A DNA stretch of 64,000 nt from Klebsiella quasipneumoniae subsp. quasipneumoniae (GCF_020525925.1 NZ_CP084876.1:4340001-4404000); one strand, 5' to 3'. Positions 1 to 10,795 are shown, counted from the first letter of the stretch. The notes: generated by a model from the sequence alone, not told the origin. Numbers and translations: made by a program.

Positions 1-1315
1 CCCCGACAATGATGTCGCCTTTCTTGAGGCCAATCTGCGCCGCCGGGGTGCCGGCTTTCACATTATTGACCACCACGCCTTTGTCCTGACCCTTGTTGCT
101 CATTTCCGCCCCTTCAATCCCGTTGAAGATGGTGCTGGAGTCAACCTGGGTCTGGTTGCTCTGCTGCAGTTCGACGGTGACGGTCACCGGTTTGCCATCG
201 CGCAGCAGGCCAAGCTCAACCTTGCTGCCGATAGGCATGGTGCCGACCTGAGCACGCAGCGCGGCGAAGCTGCTGATCGCCTTCCCGTTGAGGGAGGTGA
301 TCACGTCGCCGGCTTTAATGCCCGCTTTCGCGGCCGCCGATCCCGGCATCACCTGGCTGACGAAGGCGCCGCGCTGGGCGTCGACTTTCATCGCTTTCGC
401 CAGCTCAGAGTTCAGTTCGGTGCCCATGATGCCGAGCTCGCCGCGTTTCACCTGGCCATATTTCACCATCTGCTCGGTCAGGTTTTTCACCATGTTGCTC
501 GGGATAGCAAAACCGATACCGATGTTGCCGCCGTCCGGCGCCAGAATGGCGGTGTTGATGCCGATCAGCTCGCCGTTGAGATTCACCAGCGCGCCGCCGG
601 AGTTCCCGCGGTTAATCGCCGCATCGGTCTGGATAAAGTTTTCGTAGTTTTCCACGTTCAGGCCGCTACGACCCAGCGCGGAAACAATCCCGGAGGTCAC
701 GGTTTCGCCCAGACCGAACGGGTTACCGATAGCCACGGTGTAGTCGCCGACGCGCAGCGCGTCAGAGTCGGCAAGCTTAATTGCCGTCAGGTTTTTCGGA
801 TCCTGAATCTGAATCAGCGCGATATCAGAGCGCGGGTCTTTACCCACGACTTTGGCATCAAACTTACGACCATCGCTCAGCTGGACCTTAATCGTGGTGG
901 CGTTGTCCACGACGTGGTTGTTGGTCACCACATACCCTTTGGCCGCATCAATAATCACGCCGGAGCCCAGCGCCATGAATTTCTGCTGCTGGCCGCCGTC
1001 AGGCTGACCGCCCTGTCCGCCGCCCTGGCAAAACGGCGAACTCTGGAATGGAGAACCATCCTGGCAGAACGGCGAGTTATCGCCAAAGAACTGCTGGAAG
1101 TTACGCGGCATCCGTGGGGTATTAACGGTGGTGCTACCTTCAACGTTAATGCTCACCACCGACGGCATCACTTTCTCCAGCATCGGGGCCAGGCTTGGCA
1201 TCTGCTGCGCGTTAGTGGCCGAAGATGCCGTTTCCGCCGCGCTCGCAGAGAGCGGGGACAATGCCAGACCTAAACTCAGAGCCAGTGCACTCATTGCTAA
1301 CGTGGTTTTTTTCAT
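1..1315 (-). CDS. degP: Periplasmic serine endoprotease DegP (HtrA), C-terminus cut by window edge
   Basis: DegP is the heat-shock protease/chaperone that degrades or refolds misfolded outer-membrane proteins in the periplasm. About 438 codons are visible. There is a signal peptide (residues 1-26, ending SASA), a Q/G-rich linker with two cysteines (C84, C96) and a trypsin-like domain. The triad reads as His134 (in NNHVV), Asp164 (SDIAL) and Ser239 (GNSGG), counted with the signal peptide. PDZ1 follows, and PDZ2 is truncated at base 1. The frame opens at ATG 1313-1315 and has no stop in the window. A sigma-E type promoter lies about 50 bp upstream, consistent with envelope-stress control. Identification is very secure from near-identity to the E. 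coli protein. Confidence 0.97.
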   Translation of the reverse strand, partial: MKKTTLAMSALALSLGLALSPLSASAAETASSATNAQQMPSLAPMLEKVMPSVVSINVEGSTTVNTPRMPRNFQQFFGDNSPFCQDGSPFQSSPFCQGGGQGGQPDGGQQQKFMALGSGVIIDAAKGYVVTNNHVVDNATTIKVQLSDGRKFDAKVVGKDPRSDIALIQIQDPKNLTAIKLADSDALRVGDYTVAIGNPFGLGETVTSGIVSALGRSGLNVENYENFIQTDAAINRGNSGGALVNLNGELIGINTAILAPDGGNIGIGFAIPSNMVKNLTEQMVKYGQVKRGELGIMGTELNSELAKAMKVDAQRGAFVSQVMPGSAAAKAGIKAGDVITSLNGKAISSFAALRAQVGTMPIGSKVELGLLRDGKPVTVTVELQQSNQTQVDSSTIFNGIEGAEMSNKGQDKGVVVNNVKAGTPAAQIGLKKGDIIVG

Positions 1316-1364
1316 CAGTTTCAATCTCAATATCAGAAAACGAAAGTTGCTGTGTACGTGACTA

Positions 1365-1392
1365 TCAGAGTCATTTTATAGCGCTAAGTTCC
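1365..1392 (-). promoter_or_regulatory. Sigma-E (RpoE) type promoter of degP
   Basis: On the minus strand the -35 element GGAACTT (1386-1392) and the -10 element TCTGA (1365-1369) are separated by 16 bp. This fits the RpoE consensus. It lies about 50 bp before the degP start, where the known E. coli degP promoter lies. Confidence 0.85.
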
Positions 1393-1449
1393 GGAATTAA
1401 GTTTCTGGAAAAAGTAAAAATTTATTGTCCATCTTTACAAAACTCCAGC

Positions 1450-2964
1450 CTATTCCACCGCCATCAGTCGTCGATATTCATCCCACGCATATAAATCCGT
1501 CATCCCGCTGATATAATCCTGAATCAGACGGCAGCGATAATAGTATTCCATCAGCGCAAATTCAGGCGCTGCGCGCGCGAGCTTATTTACCGCTTCCACA
1601 TAGGCCAGCCGGTGGCGGGTTGAAAGTTTCTGATACAGCCGGGAGGCAATGGGTAAACGCCGTACCCGCTCCTGCGCCACTAATTCGCTGAAATCCTCCA
1701 GTGATAATTTCAGCAGCGGCTGATAGATATCCAGCAGGCCGCTGATCACCCGGTAGCCCTGCAATTCCAGCTGCTCGACATCCGGATGGCTAAACACCTG
1801 TTTAATCGCTACATTTTTATAAAGCTCCAGCAGTTGACTGCAATCGCTGTCGTCCTCGAGCAGCGCATGATTAAAGTCGCCCGTAAAGATGGCCGGCAGG
1901 TTGTCAATAAATCGGCGCGCCGCGTAGGGCACCAGCTTATTCAGCGTGTTCACCCGCAAATACATAAAAAACTGATCTTCCGCGCTCTGCTTCAGGGAAT
2001 TGGCTCGTGATTTCTCCCAGGCATTTTCCACCACCTGCGAGAATAACGATCCTTTTTCATGGCGGCCCCAGGCGTCGTAAAGATGCTGATAAAGCTGCTC
2101 AGCGCTGAAAATACGTTTTTCCACCGCGTCCTCGAGATCCGCGACGCAATATGAGATGTCATCCGCGGCTTCCATAATCCAGGTTAATGGGAACCGATTG
2201 TAAGGCGCCAGATCCAGTTCTTTACGCAGGCGCGCCACATACTCCTCTTCGGCTAAATAGTAGCCAGGCTTCTTCATTAAATAACTGTGGCTGGCTGGCG
2301 TCGCCTCGGACCACCACGCCGGACGAGTATATTTCAGAATACAGCCGACCTGCGCCCAGGTCAGATTCATGCGCATCAGCGTATGGACCAGACGAATGCC
2401 CTGGGCGTTGCCCTCAAAGCAGCAGAGATCCTGGCGCACTTTGCGGCGCAGCGCGTTAAGCGACGTTTCCCCCTCCTGCAGGCGTAATGCCTGCACTTCA
2501 CAGCGATCGTCGGTCAGCGGCTGCCCGAGCGCATCGCCGGGCGCCAGACGCTGGCGGAACCAGTCGTTAATCGCCGCCTCGCCAAAATGGCCAAACGGCG
2601 GGTTGCCGATATCGTGCATCAGGCAGGCCATCTCCACGACGCTCTCGAATGGCCCGGTCAGCTCTTCCAGGCCATACTCTTCCAGCAGCCTCTGCTCTTT
2701 CAGCCGGCTCAGTACCTCTTTGGCGATATAACGCCCCACCTGCTGCACCTCCAGCGAGTGGGTCAGACGGGTACGCACCGCTGCGTTGCGCTCCAGCGGG
2801 AAGACCTGAGTTTTTTGCTGTAAGCGACGGATGGCCGGCGAGTTGACGATCCGTCCCCGATCGCTTTCGAAGATCCGCAGGATGTCGCGCTCCGTCTCGA
2901 CACGCGGCGGCGAACGGAAGCGTCGACGCCAGTTTATCTTGTTGCGAAAATCAATCTTTGCCAT
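1450..2964 (-). CDS. dgt: dGTP triphosphohydrolase
   Basis: Hydrolyses dGTP to deoxyguanosine and tripolyphosphate in the cytoplasm, affecting dNTP pools. The protein has 504 residues, the usual length of the long enterobacterial Dgt. HD-superfamily metal ligands are visible: His69 in RLTHS, His117-Asp118 in LMHDIG and His126 in FGHFGE. The gene is divergent from mtnN (83-bp gap) and runs toward degP as in E. coli. The start MAKIDFRNK was chosen because it matches the E. coli N-terminus. Nothing abnormal was seen. Confidence 0.96.
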   Translation of the reverse strand: MAKIDFRNKINWRRRFRSPPRVETERDILRIFESDRGRIVNSPAIRRLQQKTQVFPLERNAAVRTRLTHSLEVQQVGRYIAKEVLSRLKEQRLLEEYGLEELTGPFESVVEMACLMHDIGNPPFGHFGEAAINDWFRQRLAPGDALGQPLTDDRCEVQALRLQEGETSLNALRRKVRQDLCCFEGNAQGIRLVHTLMRMNLTWAQVGCILKYTRPAWWSEATPASHSYLMKKPGYYLAEEEYVARLRKELDLAPYNRFPLTWIMEAADDISYCVADLEDAVEKRIFSAEQLYQHLYDAWGRHEKGSLFSQVVENAWEKSRANSLKQSAEDQFFMYLRVNTLNKLVPYAARRFIDNLPAIFTGDFNHALLEDDSDCSQLLELYKNVAIKQVFSHPDVEQLELQGYRVISGLLDIYQPLLKLSLEDFSELVAQERVRRLPIASRLYQKLSTRHRLAYVEAVNKLARAAPEFALMEYYYRCRLIQDYISGMTDLYAWDEYRRLMAVE

Positions 2965-3047
2965 AGCCTCTCCCGCGCGAGCAATACGCTTCCCCTTAAG
3001 CGCATGATAGACTATGCAACTAAACCTGACACATCGCGAGTAAATCT

Positions 3048-3746
3048 ATGAAAATTGGCATTATTGGCGCTATGGAAGAGGAAGTTACCCTTCTGCGCGA
3101 CAAAATCGAAAACCGCCAGACTATCACTATTGGCGGGAGCGAAATCTATACCGGCCAACTTCACGGCGTTGACGTCGCGCTGCTGAAGTCTGGTATCGGG
3201 AAAGTGGCGGCGGCGATGGGCGCGACCCTGCTGCTGGAGCGTTGCCAGCCTGACGTGATCATTAATACCGGCTCAGCCGGCGGCCTGGCGTCGACGCTGA
3301 AGGTCGGCGATATCGTCGTCTCCGATGAAGCGCGCTACCACGACGCCGACGTCACCGCCTTCGGTTATGAGTACGGCCAGCTGCCTGGCTGCCCGGCGGG
3401 CTTTAAAGCGGACGAAAAACTGGTGGCCGCCGCGGAGAGCTGCATTAACGCGTTAGATCTCAATGCCGTTCGCGGCCTGATCGTCAGCGGCGATGCCTTC
3501 ATTAACGGCTCTGTCGGTCTGGCGAAGATCCGCCATAATTTCCCGCAGGCGATCGCTGTGGAAATGGAAGCGACCGCTATCGCTCACGTTTGCCATAACT
3601 TTAAGGTTCCCTTCGTGGTGGTTCGCGCCATCTCCGATGTGGCCGACCAGCAGTCTCACCTCAGCTTTGAGGAGTTCCTTGCGGTCGCCGCCCGACAGTC
3701 CACCCTGATGGTGGAGAATCTGGTCCAGAACCTGGCACGTGGCTAA
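3048..3746 (+). CDS. mtnN: 5'-methylthioadenosine/S-adenosylhomocysteine nucleosidase
   Basis: Cleaves the glycosidic bond of MTA, SAH and 5'-deoxyadenosine in the cytoplasm. It recycles SAM by-products and feeds autoinducer-2 precursor formation. The protein is 232 residues, the same length as E. coli MtnN (Pfs). The N-terminus [12 protein letters not shown] carries the base-binding Glu12. VEMEATA carries the ribose-binding Glu near 174, and AISDVADQ carries the catalytic Asp near 197. It is the first gene of a run with btuF (8-nt overlap) and yadS, the E. coli operon order. It makes the polyamine by-product link with speE further along the window. Confidence 0.97.
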   Translation: MKIGIIGAMEEEVTLLRDKIENRQTITIGGSEIYTGQLHGVDVALLKSGIGKVAAAMGATLLLERCQPDVIINTGSAGGLASTLKVGDIVVSDEARYHDADVTAFGYEYGQLPGCPAGFKADEKLVAAAESCINALDLNAVRGLIVSGDAFINGSVGLAKIRHNFPQAIAVEMEATAIAHVCHNFKVPFVVVRAISDVADQQSHLSFEEFLAVAARQSTLMVENLVQNLARG

Positions 3747-4539
3747 GTCGCTCTCCTTCGCGCTTGCCGCGCTGCTGTTACTCGCCCCGGCGTGGCTGCT
3801 GGCCGCGCCGCGGGTGATCGCCCTCTCCCCCGCCAATACCGAACTGGCCTTTGCCGCCGGGATCACGCCGGTCGGCGTCAGTAGCTATTCCGATTATCCG
3901 CCGCAGGCCAAAACGATTGAGCAGGTTGCCAGCTGGCAGGGGATGAACCTGGAGCGCATCGTAGCGTTAAAGCCAGACCTGGTGCTGGCCTGGCGCGGCG
4001 GTAATGCCGAACGTCAGGTTAACCAGCTGCAGTCGCTGGGGATCCACGTCCTCTGGGTGCAGACTTCGACCATCGAAGAGATCATCGCCACCCTGCGTCA
4101 ACTGGCGAAGTGGAGCCCGCAGCCGGAAAAAGCGCAGCAGGCGGCGCAGGCGATGCAGCAGGAATACGATGCACTGAAAGCGCGCTATGCCAGCGCGCCG
4201 AAGAAACGCGTCTTCCTGCAGTTCGGTTCCGCCCCGCTGTTCACCAGCGGCCCCGGCTCGATTCAGGATCAGGTGCTGAGGCTGTGCGGCGGCGAGAATA
4301 TCTTTGCCGCCAGCCGTGTTCCCTGGCCGCAGGTGAGCCGCGAACAGGTGCTGGCCCGTCAGCCGCAGGCGATTGTGGTGACCGGCGACGCCAGCCGCAT
4401 CGCCGAGGCGCAGCGCTTTTGGCAACATCAGCTCACCATTTCGTTGATTGCGTTACACAGCGACTGGTTTGAACGCGCAAGCCCACGTATTATCCTCGCC
4501 GCCAAACAACTTTGCGCGGCGCTCGACCAGGTAAAATAA
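3739..4539 (+). CDS. btuF: Vitamin B12 periplasmic binding protein
   Basis: Binds cobalamin in the periplasm and delivers it to the BtuCD ABC importer. The protein is 266 residues with a signal peptide of about 22 residues (hydrophobic core [14 protein letters not shown], cleavage near LLAA/PR). A two-lobed class III binding-protein fold joined by a long helix follows. [13 protein letters not shown] and [10 protein letters not shown] match E. coli BtuF. Translation starts at GTG 3739, inside the last codons of mtnN, so the two genes overlap by 8 nt and are probably translationally coupled. Confidence 0.95.
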   Translation: MAKSLSFALAALLLLAPAWLLAAPRVIALSPANTELAFAAGITPVGVSSYSDYPPQAKTIEQVASWQGMNLERIVALKPDLVLAWRGGNAERQVNQLQSLGIHVLWVQTSTIEEIIATLRQLAKWSPQPEKAQQAAQAMQQEYDALKARYASAPKKRVFLQFGSAPLFTSGPGSIQDQVLRLCGGENIFAASRVPWPQVSREQVLARQPQAIVVTGDASRIAEAQRFWQHQLTISLIALHSDWFERASPRIILAAKQLCAALDQVK

Positions 4540-4575
4540 CCATCCGGTAAAGCGGATGTTCAGTGGGAATCAACG

Positions 4576-5202
4576 ATGCTTGTCTATTGGCTGGATATTA
4601 TTGGCACGGCCGTTTTCGCGATCTCCGGCGTTCTGCTGGCCGGAAAATTACGCATGGACCCGTTTGGCGTGCTGGTGTTAGGCGTGGTGACGGCGGTGGG
4701 CGGCGGAACCATCCGCGACATGGCGCTGGCGAATGGCCCGGTATTCTGGGTCAAAGATCCCACCGATCTGGTGGTGGCGATGGTCACCAGCATGCTGACC
4801 ATCCTGCTGGTCCGCCAGCCGCGCCGGCTGCCGAAATGGATCCTGCCGGTGCTCGACGCCGTCGGTTTAGCGGTGTTTGTCGGCATCGGCGTGAATAAAG
4901 CCTTTCTCGCCGGCAGCGGCCCGCTGGTAGCGGTATGCATGGGGGTGGTGACCGGCGTTGGCGGCGGGATAATCCGCGACGTGCTGGCGCGCGAAATTCC
5001 TATGATTCTGCGCACCGAGATCTACGCCACCGCCTGTATTGTCGGCGGCATTGTCCACGCCACCGCGCACGACACCTTCCATCTCCCGCTGGAGAATTCG
5101 GCGATGATGGGGATGGTGGTGACCCTGGCGATCCGGCTGGCGGCGATCCGCTGGCATCTGAAGCTGCCGACGTTTGCCCTGGACGATAACGGACGGTCAT
5201 AA
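4576..5202 (+). CDS. yadS: TRIC-family (UPF0126) inner membrane protein YadS
   Basis: A 208-residue integral membrane protein of about seven hydrophobic helices. It is built from two similar halves with the glycine-rich motifs VTAVGGGTIRDM (residues about 35-46) and VTGVGGGIIRDV (about 125-136), typical of bacterial TRIC-like trimeric cation channels. It follows btuF by 36 bp and ends at a clear terminator, so it is the last gene of the mtnN operon. Ion-channel activity is inferred from the family. The physiological role, and any link to B12 or MTA metabolism, is unknown. Confidence 0.9.
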   Translation: MLVYWLDIIGTAVFAISGVLLAGKLRMDPFGVLVLGVVTAVGGGTIRDMALANGPVFWVKDPTDLVVAMVTSMLTILLVRQPRRLPKWILPVLDAVGLAVFVGIGVNKAFLAGSGPLVAVCMGVVTGVGGGIIRDVLAREIPMILRTEIYATACIVGGIVHATAHDTFHLPLENSAMMGMVVTLAIRLAAIRWHLKLPTFALDDNGRS

Positions 5203-5210
5203 AAGCAAAA

Positions 5211-5235
5211 CGGTAACCCTGAGGTTACCGTTTTT
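5211..5235 (+). terminator. Rho-independent terminator between yadS and erpA
   Basis: CGGTAACC-CTGA-GGTTACCG (5211-5230) is followed by TTTTT. The stem is preceded by AAAA, so the same hairpin ends in TTTT on the minus strand and can serve both convergent genes. Confidence 0.9.
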
Positions 5236-5284
5236 AGCGTTGGCGCCCTCTCGCTGCGAGAAAAAGCCCCCTGCCGCGCTCGCT

Positions 5285-5629
5285 TTAAACGCTGAACGAG
5301 GACCCGCAGCCGCAGGTGCTTTTCGCGTTCGGGTTGGTCACGATAAAGCGCGAACCTTCCAGCCCTTCGGTATAGTCGACAGAGCCGCCGACCAGGTACT
5401 GCAGGCTCATCGGGTCAACCACCAGGCCGACACCCTGTTTCTCAATGGTCATATCCCCTTCGTTCACCTGATCGTCGAAGGTGAAGCCATACTGGAAACC
5501 GCTGCAACCGCCGCCGGTGATATATACGCGCAGTTTCAGGTTCGGATTATCTTCATCCGCAATCAGGTGTTTTACTTTATTGGCTGCGGCTTCGGTAAAC
5601 TCCAGCGGCAACGCTACGTCATCACTCAT
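5285..5629 (-). CDS. erpA: A-type iron-sulfur cluster carrier ErpA
   Basis: Delivers [Fe-S] clusters to apo-proteins, including the isoprenoid enzymes IspG/IspH and respiratory complexes. The protein is 114 residues, the full family length. The three conserved cluster-binding cysteines are Cys42 (GGGCSGF) and Cys106/Cys108 (CGCG near the C-terminus). The start ATG 5629 is preceded by GGGAGC on the minus strand. The gene stands alone, convergent with yadS. A short inverted repeat CCGGTT/AACCGG (5655-5673) between clcA and erpA may mark the clcA end but lacks a good U tract. Confidence 0.96.
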   Translation of the reverse strand: MSDDVALPLEFTEAAANKVKHLIADEDNPNLKLRVYITGGGCSGFQYGFTFDDQVNEGDMTIEKQGVGLVVDPMSLQYLVGGSVDYTEGLEGSRFIVTNPNAKSTCGCGSSFSV

Positions 5630-5710
5630 TTTTTGCTCCCATTGATACTTCCGGCCGGTTAAAGAATAACCGGACCTTTTGAGCCATTATCTAATACCCT
5701 GGTAAATCGT

Positions 5711-7129
5711 TCAAGTATTCTCCCGGGGTGCCTGCTGCGCTTTTGCCGCCTGCTCGGCCTCCTGCTTCGCCAGAGTACGTTGCAGAATGGTCGAATACAA
5801 AGGCTTACCGCCGAGGAATTGCGCCAGTAGTGTTGCGCCAAGGCAGGTAATAATCATTGGCAAAATGAGCTGATAGTTATCGGTCATCTCCAGCACCAGC
5901 ACAATCCCGGTCAGCGGCGCGCGCACCGAGGCGGCGAGCAGCGCCCCCATACCGGCGATGGCGAAGGTGCCGGCATCGAGATGGTAGGACGGAAACAGCG
6001 GAATAGCCGCCATGCCGAACGCCGTGCCCAGCAGCGTGCCGAGCGCCAGCATCGGAGCGAAAATGCCGCCCGGCGCGCCGGAAGAGAAGCAGATCAGCGT
6101 GGTCACCACGCGGGCAATAAAGATGAACAGCAGCAAACCGACGGAGAAGTTACCGGCGGCGGCGATGGGGATCAGGTTAAAGCCACCGCCCACCGCGGAG
6201 GGCTGCATCAGCCCCAGCAGGCCGCAAAGCCCGCCGATGCCCCCGCCAATTAACACCCATTTTTTGATGTTGCCGCCGTGAATGCGCTGGAACAGATCCT
6301 GGGTGCGTAGCACCAGAAAATTAAACAACGGGCCAAAGCAGCCAAACAGCATCCCCAGCACCAGGTACAGCCACAGGGTATTCACCGGGGCATTGCTCAG
6401 CTTGCCCACCTCTATAATTGCCGCCTCGCCGTTGAAAATGCGAAACACAATGCTCGACATGATCACGCCGGTAAATACCGCTTTAATGGAGATCAGGTTG
6501 TAGCGGAACTGCGGGCGCATCTCTTCAATGATAAACAGGATACCGGCCAGCGGCGCGTTAAAGGCCGCTGAGAGCCCCGACGCCGCACCGGTCGCCAGCA
6601 GCGTGTGCCGCGCTTCCGGACTGCGCATGCGGAAAATATCCAGCACCATGCGTCCAATGTTGCCGCCAAGCTGCACCATCGGCCCCTCGCGTCCCAGCAC
6701 CATTCCGGCGCCCAGGGTCCCCATGCCGCCGATGAATTTCACCGGCAGCACGCGCCACCAGCGCACTGGCCGCAGCTCCTCCAGCGCCCCTTCGATTTCC
6801 GGGATCCCCGATCCGCCAGCCTCCGGCGCAAAACGGCGCACGAGGAAATAGCCGACCATCGCCAGCAGCGCCGACAAGATAAACGCCAGCGGCCAGACCA
6901 GATACCAGTGGTCCGCCACCTGCGCCAGCGCGCCGATCCGCTGGTTCTGCACCCAGTTCACGCTCTTCTCAAACGCCACGCCCACCAGCCCGGCCAGCGT
7001 GCCGACCACCGCCGCCATAAACAGCACCGCCAGCGGCGTTTTATCGCGCTGAATCAACCGGCGCACCGCATCGCCGCGACGCACCCGCACGAACTGATGT
7101 GCCTCAAAAGAGGGAGTTTCTGCTTTCAT
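5711..7129 (-). CDS. clcA: H+/Cl- exchange transporter ClcA
   Basis: Exchanges two chloride ions for one proton across the inner membrane and supports extreme acid resistance in relatives. The protein is 472 residues. CLC signatures are present: GSGIPE (selectivity serine), GREGP (the gating 'external' glutamate) and GILFIIEEM (the internal proton glutamate). The frame stays open 31 codons upstream, but ATG 7129 ([11 protein letters not shown]) was chosen because it matches the start and length of E. coli ClcA. The Shine-Dalgarno there is weak. Divergent from hemL. Confidence 0.95.
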   Translation of the reverse strand: MKAETPSFEAHQFVRVRRGDAVRRLIQRDKTPLAVLFMAAVVGTLAGLVGVAFEKSVNWVQNQRIGALAQVADHWYLVWPLAFILSALLAMVGYFLVRRFAPEAGGSGIPEIEGALEELRPVRWWRVLPVKFIGGMGTLGAGMVLGREGPMVQLGGNIGRMVLDIFRMRSPEARHTLLATGAASGLSAAFNAPLAGILFIIEEMRPQFRYNLISIKAVFTGVIMSSIVFRIFNGEAAIIEVGKLSNAPVNTLWLYLVLGMLFGCFGPLFNFLVLRTQDLFQRIHGGNIKKWVLIGGGIGGLCGLLGLMQPSAVGGGFNLIPIAAAGNFSVGLLLFIFIARVVTTLICFSSGAPGGIFAPMLALGTLLGTAFGMAAIPLFPSYHLDAGTFAIAGMGALLAASVRAPLTGIVLVLEMTDNYQLILPMIITCLGATLLAQFLGGKPLYSTILQRTLAKQEAEQAAKAQQAPRENT

Positions 7130-7309
7130 GCCATTATCAATTATTGGTAATACAAATGAAGAGAGAGGCATTTTAGCCGCCCCGGCGCGCTGCGTCGTCA
7201 AAAAAATGCCCTTGCGGCACATTGTTTCAATTGGGCAAAACTTTCATAACCATCCTGGAATAACTTAGAATAGCCGATAAAACATTTTTCACGAACCAGG
7301 ACCCTGGCC

Positions 7310-8590
7310 ATGAGCAAATCTGAAAATCTGTACCACGCCGCGCGTGAACTGATCCCCGGCGGCGTTAACTCGCCGGTCCGCGCCTTCACCGGCGTCGGCG
7401 GCACCCCGCTGTTTATCGAACGCGCGGATGGCGCTTACCTCTATGACGTGGATGGGAAAGCCTATATCGATTATGTCGGCTCCTGGGGTCCGATGGTGCT
7501 GGGCCACAACCATCCGGCGATCCGCAACGCGGTGATCGAGGCGGCGTCCCGCGGCCTGAGCTTTGGCGCGCCGACCGAAATGGAAGTAAAAATGGCGGCG
7601 CTGGTGACCGAGCTGGTGCCGACCATGGATATGGTGCGCATGGTGAACTCCGGTACCGAAGCCACCATGAGCGCGATTCGCCTGGCGCGCGGCTTCACCG
7701 GCCGCGACAAGATCATCAAGTTCGAAGGCTGCTACCACGGCCATGCCGACTGCCTGCTGGTGAAAGCCGGTTCCGGCGCGCTGACCCTCGGCCAGCCGAA
7801 CTCGCCGGGCGTGCCGGCTGATTTCGCCAAACATACCCTGACCTGCACCTATAACGACCTCGCCTCCGTGCGCGCGGCGTTCGAGCAGTATCCGCAGGAT
7901 ATCGCCTGCATCATCGTCGAGCCGGTCGCCGGGAACATGAACTGCATTCCGCCGCAGCCGGAGTTCCTGCCGGGCCTGCGCGCGTTGTGCGACGAATTTG
8001 GCGCCCTGCTGATCATCGACGAAGTGATGACCGGCTTCCGCGTGGCGCTGGCGGGCGCGCAGGCTTATTACGGCGTGGAGCCGGATCTGACCTGTCTCGG
8101 GAAAATCATCGGCGGCGGGATGCCGGTAGGCGCCTTCGGCGGCCGTCGCGAGGTGATGGACGCGCTGGCGCCCACCGGTCCGGTCTACCAGGCCGGAACC
8201 CTCTCCGGTAACCCGATCGCCATGGCCGCCGGCTTCGCCTGCTTAAGCGAAGTGGCGCAGCCGGGCGTGCATGAAACCCTCACCGAGCTGACCAACCAGC
8301 TGGCGCAAGGCCTGCTGGATGCGGCGCGTGACGCCGGGATCCCGCTGGTGGTCAATAACGTCGGCGGCATGTTCGGCATCTTCTTTACCGATGCCGAAAC
8401 CGTCACCTGCTATCAGGACGTGGTGAAGTGCGATGTCGAACGCTTCAAGCGCTTCTTCCATCTGATGCTGGAGGAAGGCGTGTACCTGGCGCCGTCAGCG
8501 TTTGAGGCTGGCTTTATGTCCGTCGCCCACAGCGAAGAAGATATCGACAATACCATCGACGCCGCGCGTCGGGTATTTGCCAAACTGTAA
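7310..8590 (+). CDS. hemL: Glutamate-1-semialdehyde 2,1-aminomutase
   Basis: PLP-dependent enzyme that converts glutamate-1-semialdehyde to 5-aminolevulinate, the first committed tetrapyrrole precursor. The protein is 426 residues, full family length. The class III aminotransferase fold is evident: [12 protein letters not shown] binds phosphate, [10 protein letters not shown] holds the cofactor aspartate, and [10 protein letters not shown] holds the Schiff-base lysine near 265. The ATG is preceded by an AGGACC-type ribosome site. Monocistronic here, followed by a REP-like tandem repeat. Confidence 0.97.
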   Translation: MSKSENLYHAARELIPGGVNSPVRAFTGVGGTPLFIERADGAYLYDVDGKAYIDYVGSWGPMVLGHNHPAIRNAVIEAASRGLSFGAPTEMEVKMAALVTELVPTMDMVRMVNSGTEATMSAIRLARGFTGRDKIIKFEGCYHGHADCLLVKAGSGALTLGQPNSPGVPADFAKHTLTCTYNDLASVRAAFEQYPQDIACIIVEPVAGNMNCIPPQPEFLPGLRALCDEFGALLIIDEVMTGFRVALAGAQAYYGVEPDLTCLGKIIGGGMPVGAFGGRREVMDALAPTGPVYQAGTLSGNPIAMAAGFACLSEVAQPGVHETLTELTNQLAQGLLDAARDAGIPLVVNNVGGMFGIFFTDAETVTCYQDVVKCDVERFKRFFHLMLEEGVYLAPSAFEAGFMSVAHSEEDIDNTIDAARRVFAKL

Positions 8591-8620
8591 GGTGCTTGAA
8601 TGCCTGGTGACGCAGGGATT

Positions 8621-8791
8621 TTCCCGGATGCGGCGCATTGCGCCTTATCCGGGCTACCAAATCGCACCGCGCTGTAGCCCCGGTAAGCGATAGCGCCACC
8701 GGGGAGTTTCCCGGATGCGGCGCATTGCGCCTTATCCGGGCTACCAAATCGCACAGCACTGTAGCCCGGTAAGCGATAGCGTCACCGGGGA
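8621..8791. repeat. Two tandem 87-bp REP/BIME-like units between hemL and fhuB
   Basis: CCCGGATGCGGCGCATTGCG starts at 8623 and again at 8710, so the period is 87 bp. Each unit holds an inverted pair CCCGGATGCGGCG / CGCCTTATCCGGG, then TAGCCCGGTAAGCGATAGCG ending CACCGGGG. Copies differ at a few positions only. The convergent ends of hemL and fhuB face the element, a common REP site, where it may limit transcription or 3' decay. Confidence 0.9.
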
Positions 8792-8812
8792 TGTTGAGGC
8801 CATCCGGGATCG

Positions 8813-10795
8813 TTAGCGGCTCTGCTTCCTCAGCAAATAGATAAAGTACGGCGCGCCGATAAAGGTCGACAGCAGCCCCGCCGGGATCTGGTACGGGAAC
8901 ATGATCATCCGTCCGCACCAGTCGGCGAAGACCAGCAGCAGCCCGCCAGTCAGTCCGGAGATCACCATATGCGGCAGCGTTCGGCGGAAGCCCATCATGC
9001 GCGCAATATGCGGCGCCATCAGCCCGACGAAGCTCAGCGGGCCAATGGTCAGCGTCGCCGCCGCCGTCAGGCAGGCCGCCAGCAGCAGCAGAACAATCCG
9101 CGATGACGTCAGCGCCATGCCCACCGCCCGCGCCGCCTCCCCGCCCAGCGGCAGGATGGTTAACCAGCGGCGACAGAGCGGCGCCAGCGCCAGCAGGACC
9201 AGCATCACCGCGCCGCTGCGTACCACCCTCTCCGGCGTCGCACTGTAGGTCGACCCCGAGATCCACGTCAGGATCTGCGCCATACGCGGATCGCCGCTGG
9301 CCTGCAGCATCATCAGCAGCATAGTGAAGGCGGTACTGAGCGCCATCCCCGCCAGCAGCATCCGATGCGGCGAGAAACCGCCCCGCCCGGCGGCCAGCAT
9401 AATGATCAGCAAAGTGGCCGCCGCGCCAAGGCTCCCGGCCGGCAGCAGCCAGCCAAAGGCGTCGCCAGGCACGAAGAACAGCATCAGCACCACGCCAAAG
9501 GCGGCGCCGGAGCTGATGCCCAGCACTTCCGGGCTGGCCATCGGGTTGCCGGTCAGGCGCTGGATAATACAGCCGGCGACCGCCAGCATCACCCCGGCGA
9601 ACAGCGCCGACAGCACCCGCGGCCAGCGCCAGGGCAGCAGTTGCTCCAGTAGATCGCCGTGAGCCCACAGCCAACCGTGGGCATCGCGACCAAAGGCCAG
9701 CGCCACGCTCATCGCCAGCAGCAGCAACGCGACGCCCCCGAGAACAAACCATTGCACGTGATAGCGCTCAGGCTGCACATTATCGCCGCCGTTCATCACC
9801 GGGGCGCTGATGCTGCGCAGCCGCGGCAGCAGCCACAGCAGCAGCGGCGCGCCAATCAGGGCGGTGACCGAGCCGGTGGAGACTTCCCGCCATACCCGGC
9901 TCAGCCAGAGGATCACCTGATCGGAAAGCCACAGGAGCAGCGCGCCGATCAGCGCCGCCAGCAGCAGCCGGGCCAGCAGTCGACGGGCGCCGAGCATTTT
10001 CGCCAGTAGCGGCGCGAACAGGCCGATAAAGCCGATAATCCCGACCGCGTTGACCAGCAGCGCGCTCATCACGATCGCCAGCGTCAGGGCGCCGAGGCGC
10101 GCCAGAGACAGCGCCAGCCCCAGGTTGCGCGCCACCCCGTCATCGAGCCCCATCAGAGTCAGCGGACGCAGCAGCAGCAGGGTGAGTATCGCCCCGCCCA
10201 GCAGTTGCGGCCACAGGCGCTGCGCCACGCTCCAGTCGGTTTGCGTCAGCGTCCCGGTGCTCCACAGGAACATGCTCTGCAGCTGGTCGTGATGGAAAAT
10301 CACCATCAGCTGGTTAAGCGCCCCGCAGTAGAGGCTGACCACCAGGCCCGCCAGGATCAGCGTTACCGGCGACAGACGCTTGCCCCAGGATACGCCAAAC
10401 ACCAGCGCACCCACCAGACAGGCCCCGGCCAGCGCGGCAAACTGCGACGCCAGCACGCCGGGGATGGCCCACAGCGTGGTGACCGTTATCCCCAGCTGCG
10501 CGCCGGTGGCGACGCCAAGGGTGGTCGGCTCCGCCAGCGGATTGCGCAGCACCTGCTGGAACAGTACGCCGACCAGTCCCAGCCCGGCCCCCACCAGCAG
10601 TGAAACGGCCACCCGCGGCAGCAGGCTGTAATGAAACAGCATCTGGGCAATCTGATCGCTATCCGGCTGCCGCAGCGCCTGCCGCCATTGCGCATAGGGC
10701 AAGGCGACATTGAGATTGACGATACTCAACGCGAAGGCGGCAACCAGCAGCGCGGCCAGCAGGATACTGGCTAACGGTGAAATACGCGTATTCAT
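8813..10795 (-). CDS. fhuB: Ferric hydroxamate ABC transporter permease FhuB
   Basis: Inner-membrane permease that carries ferrichrome-type siderophores from FhuD into the cytoplasm. The protein is 660 residues, double the length of usual BtuC/FecCD permeases. It has two homologous halves of about ten helices each, both with NPLA/NPMA-xP followed by LG(V/I) motifs (near NPLAEPTTLGVATGA and NPMASPEVLGISSGA). That is the known FhuB internal duplication. An upstream open extension of 42 codons is rejected: ATG 10795 overlaps the fhuD stop by 4 nt and gives the E. coli-like N-terminus. Confidence 0.96.
   Translation of the reverse strand: MNTRISPLASILLAALLVAAFALSIVNLNVALPYAQWRQALRQPDSDQIAQMLFHYSLLPRVAVSLLVGAGLGLVGVLFQQVLRNPLAEPTTLGVATGAQLGITVTTLWAIPGVLASQFAALAGACLVGALVFGVSWGKRLSPVTLILAGLVVSLYCGALNQLMVIFHHDQLQSMFLWSTGTLTQTDWSVAQRLWPQLLGGAILTLLLLRPLTLMGLDDGVARNLGLALSLARLGALTLAIVMSALLVNAVGIIGFIGLFAPLLAKMLGARRLLARLLLAALIGALLLWLSDQVILWLSRVWREVSTGSVTALIGAPLLLWLLPRLRSISAPVMNGGDNVQPERYHVQWFVLGGVALLLLAMSVALAFGRDAHGWLWAHGDLLEQLLPWRWPRVLSALFAGVMLAVAGCIIQRLTGNPMASPEVLGISSGAAFGVVLMLFFVPGDAFGWLLPAGSLGAAATLLIIMLAAGRGGFSPHRMLLAGMALSTAFTMLLMMLQASGDPRMAQILTWISGSTYSATPERVVRSGAVMLVLLALAPLCRRWLTILPLGGEAARAVGMALTSSRIVLLLLAACLTAAATLTIGPLSFVGLMAPHIARMMGFRRTLPHMVISGLTGGLLLVFADWCGRMIMFPYQIPAGLLSTFIGAPYFIYLLRKQSR

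Noticed and set aside
7130..7222. 31-codon N-terminal extension of clcA
   Set aside because: The downstream ATG gives the known ClcA N-terminus and length.
8514..9752. 412-codon minus-strand frame crossing the hemL-fhuB gap
   Set aside because: Out-of-frame reading of fhuB (Ala/Gly/Arg-rich) continuing through the REP-like repeats; not a gene.
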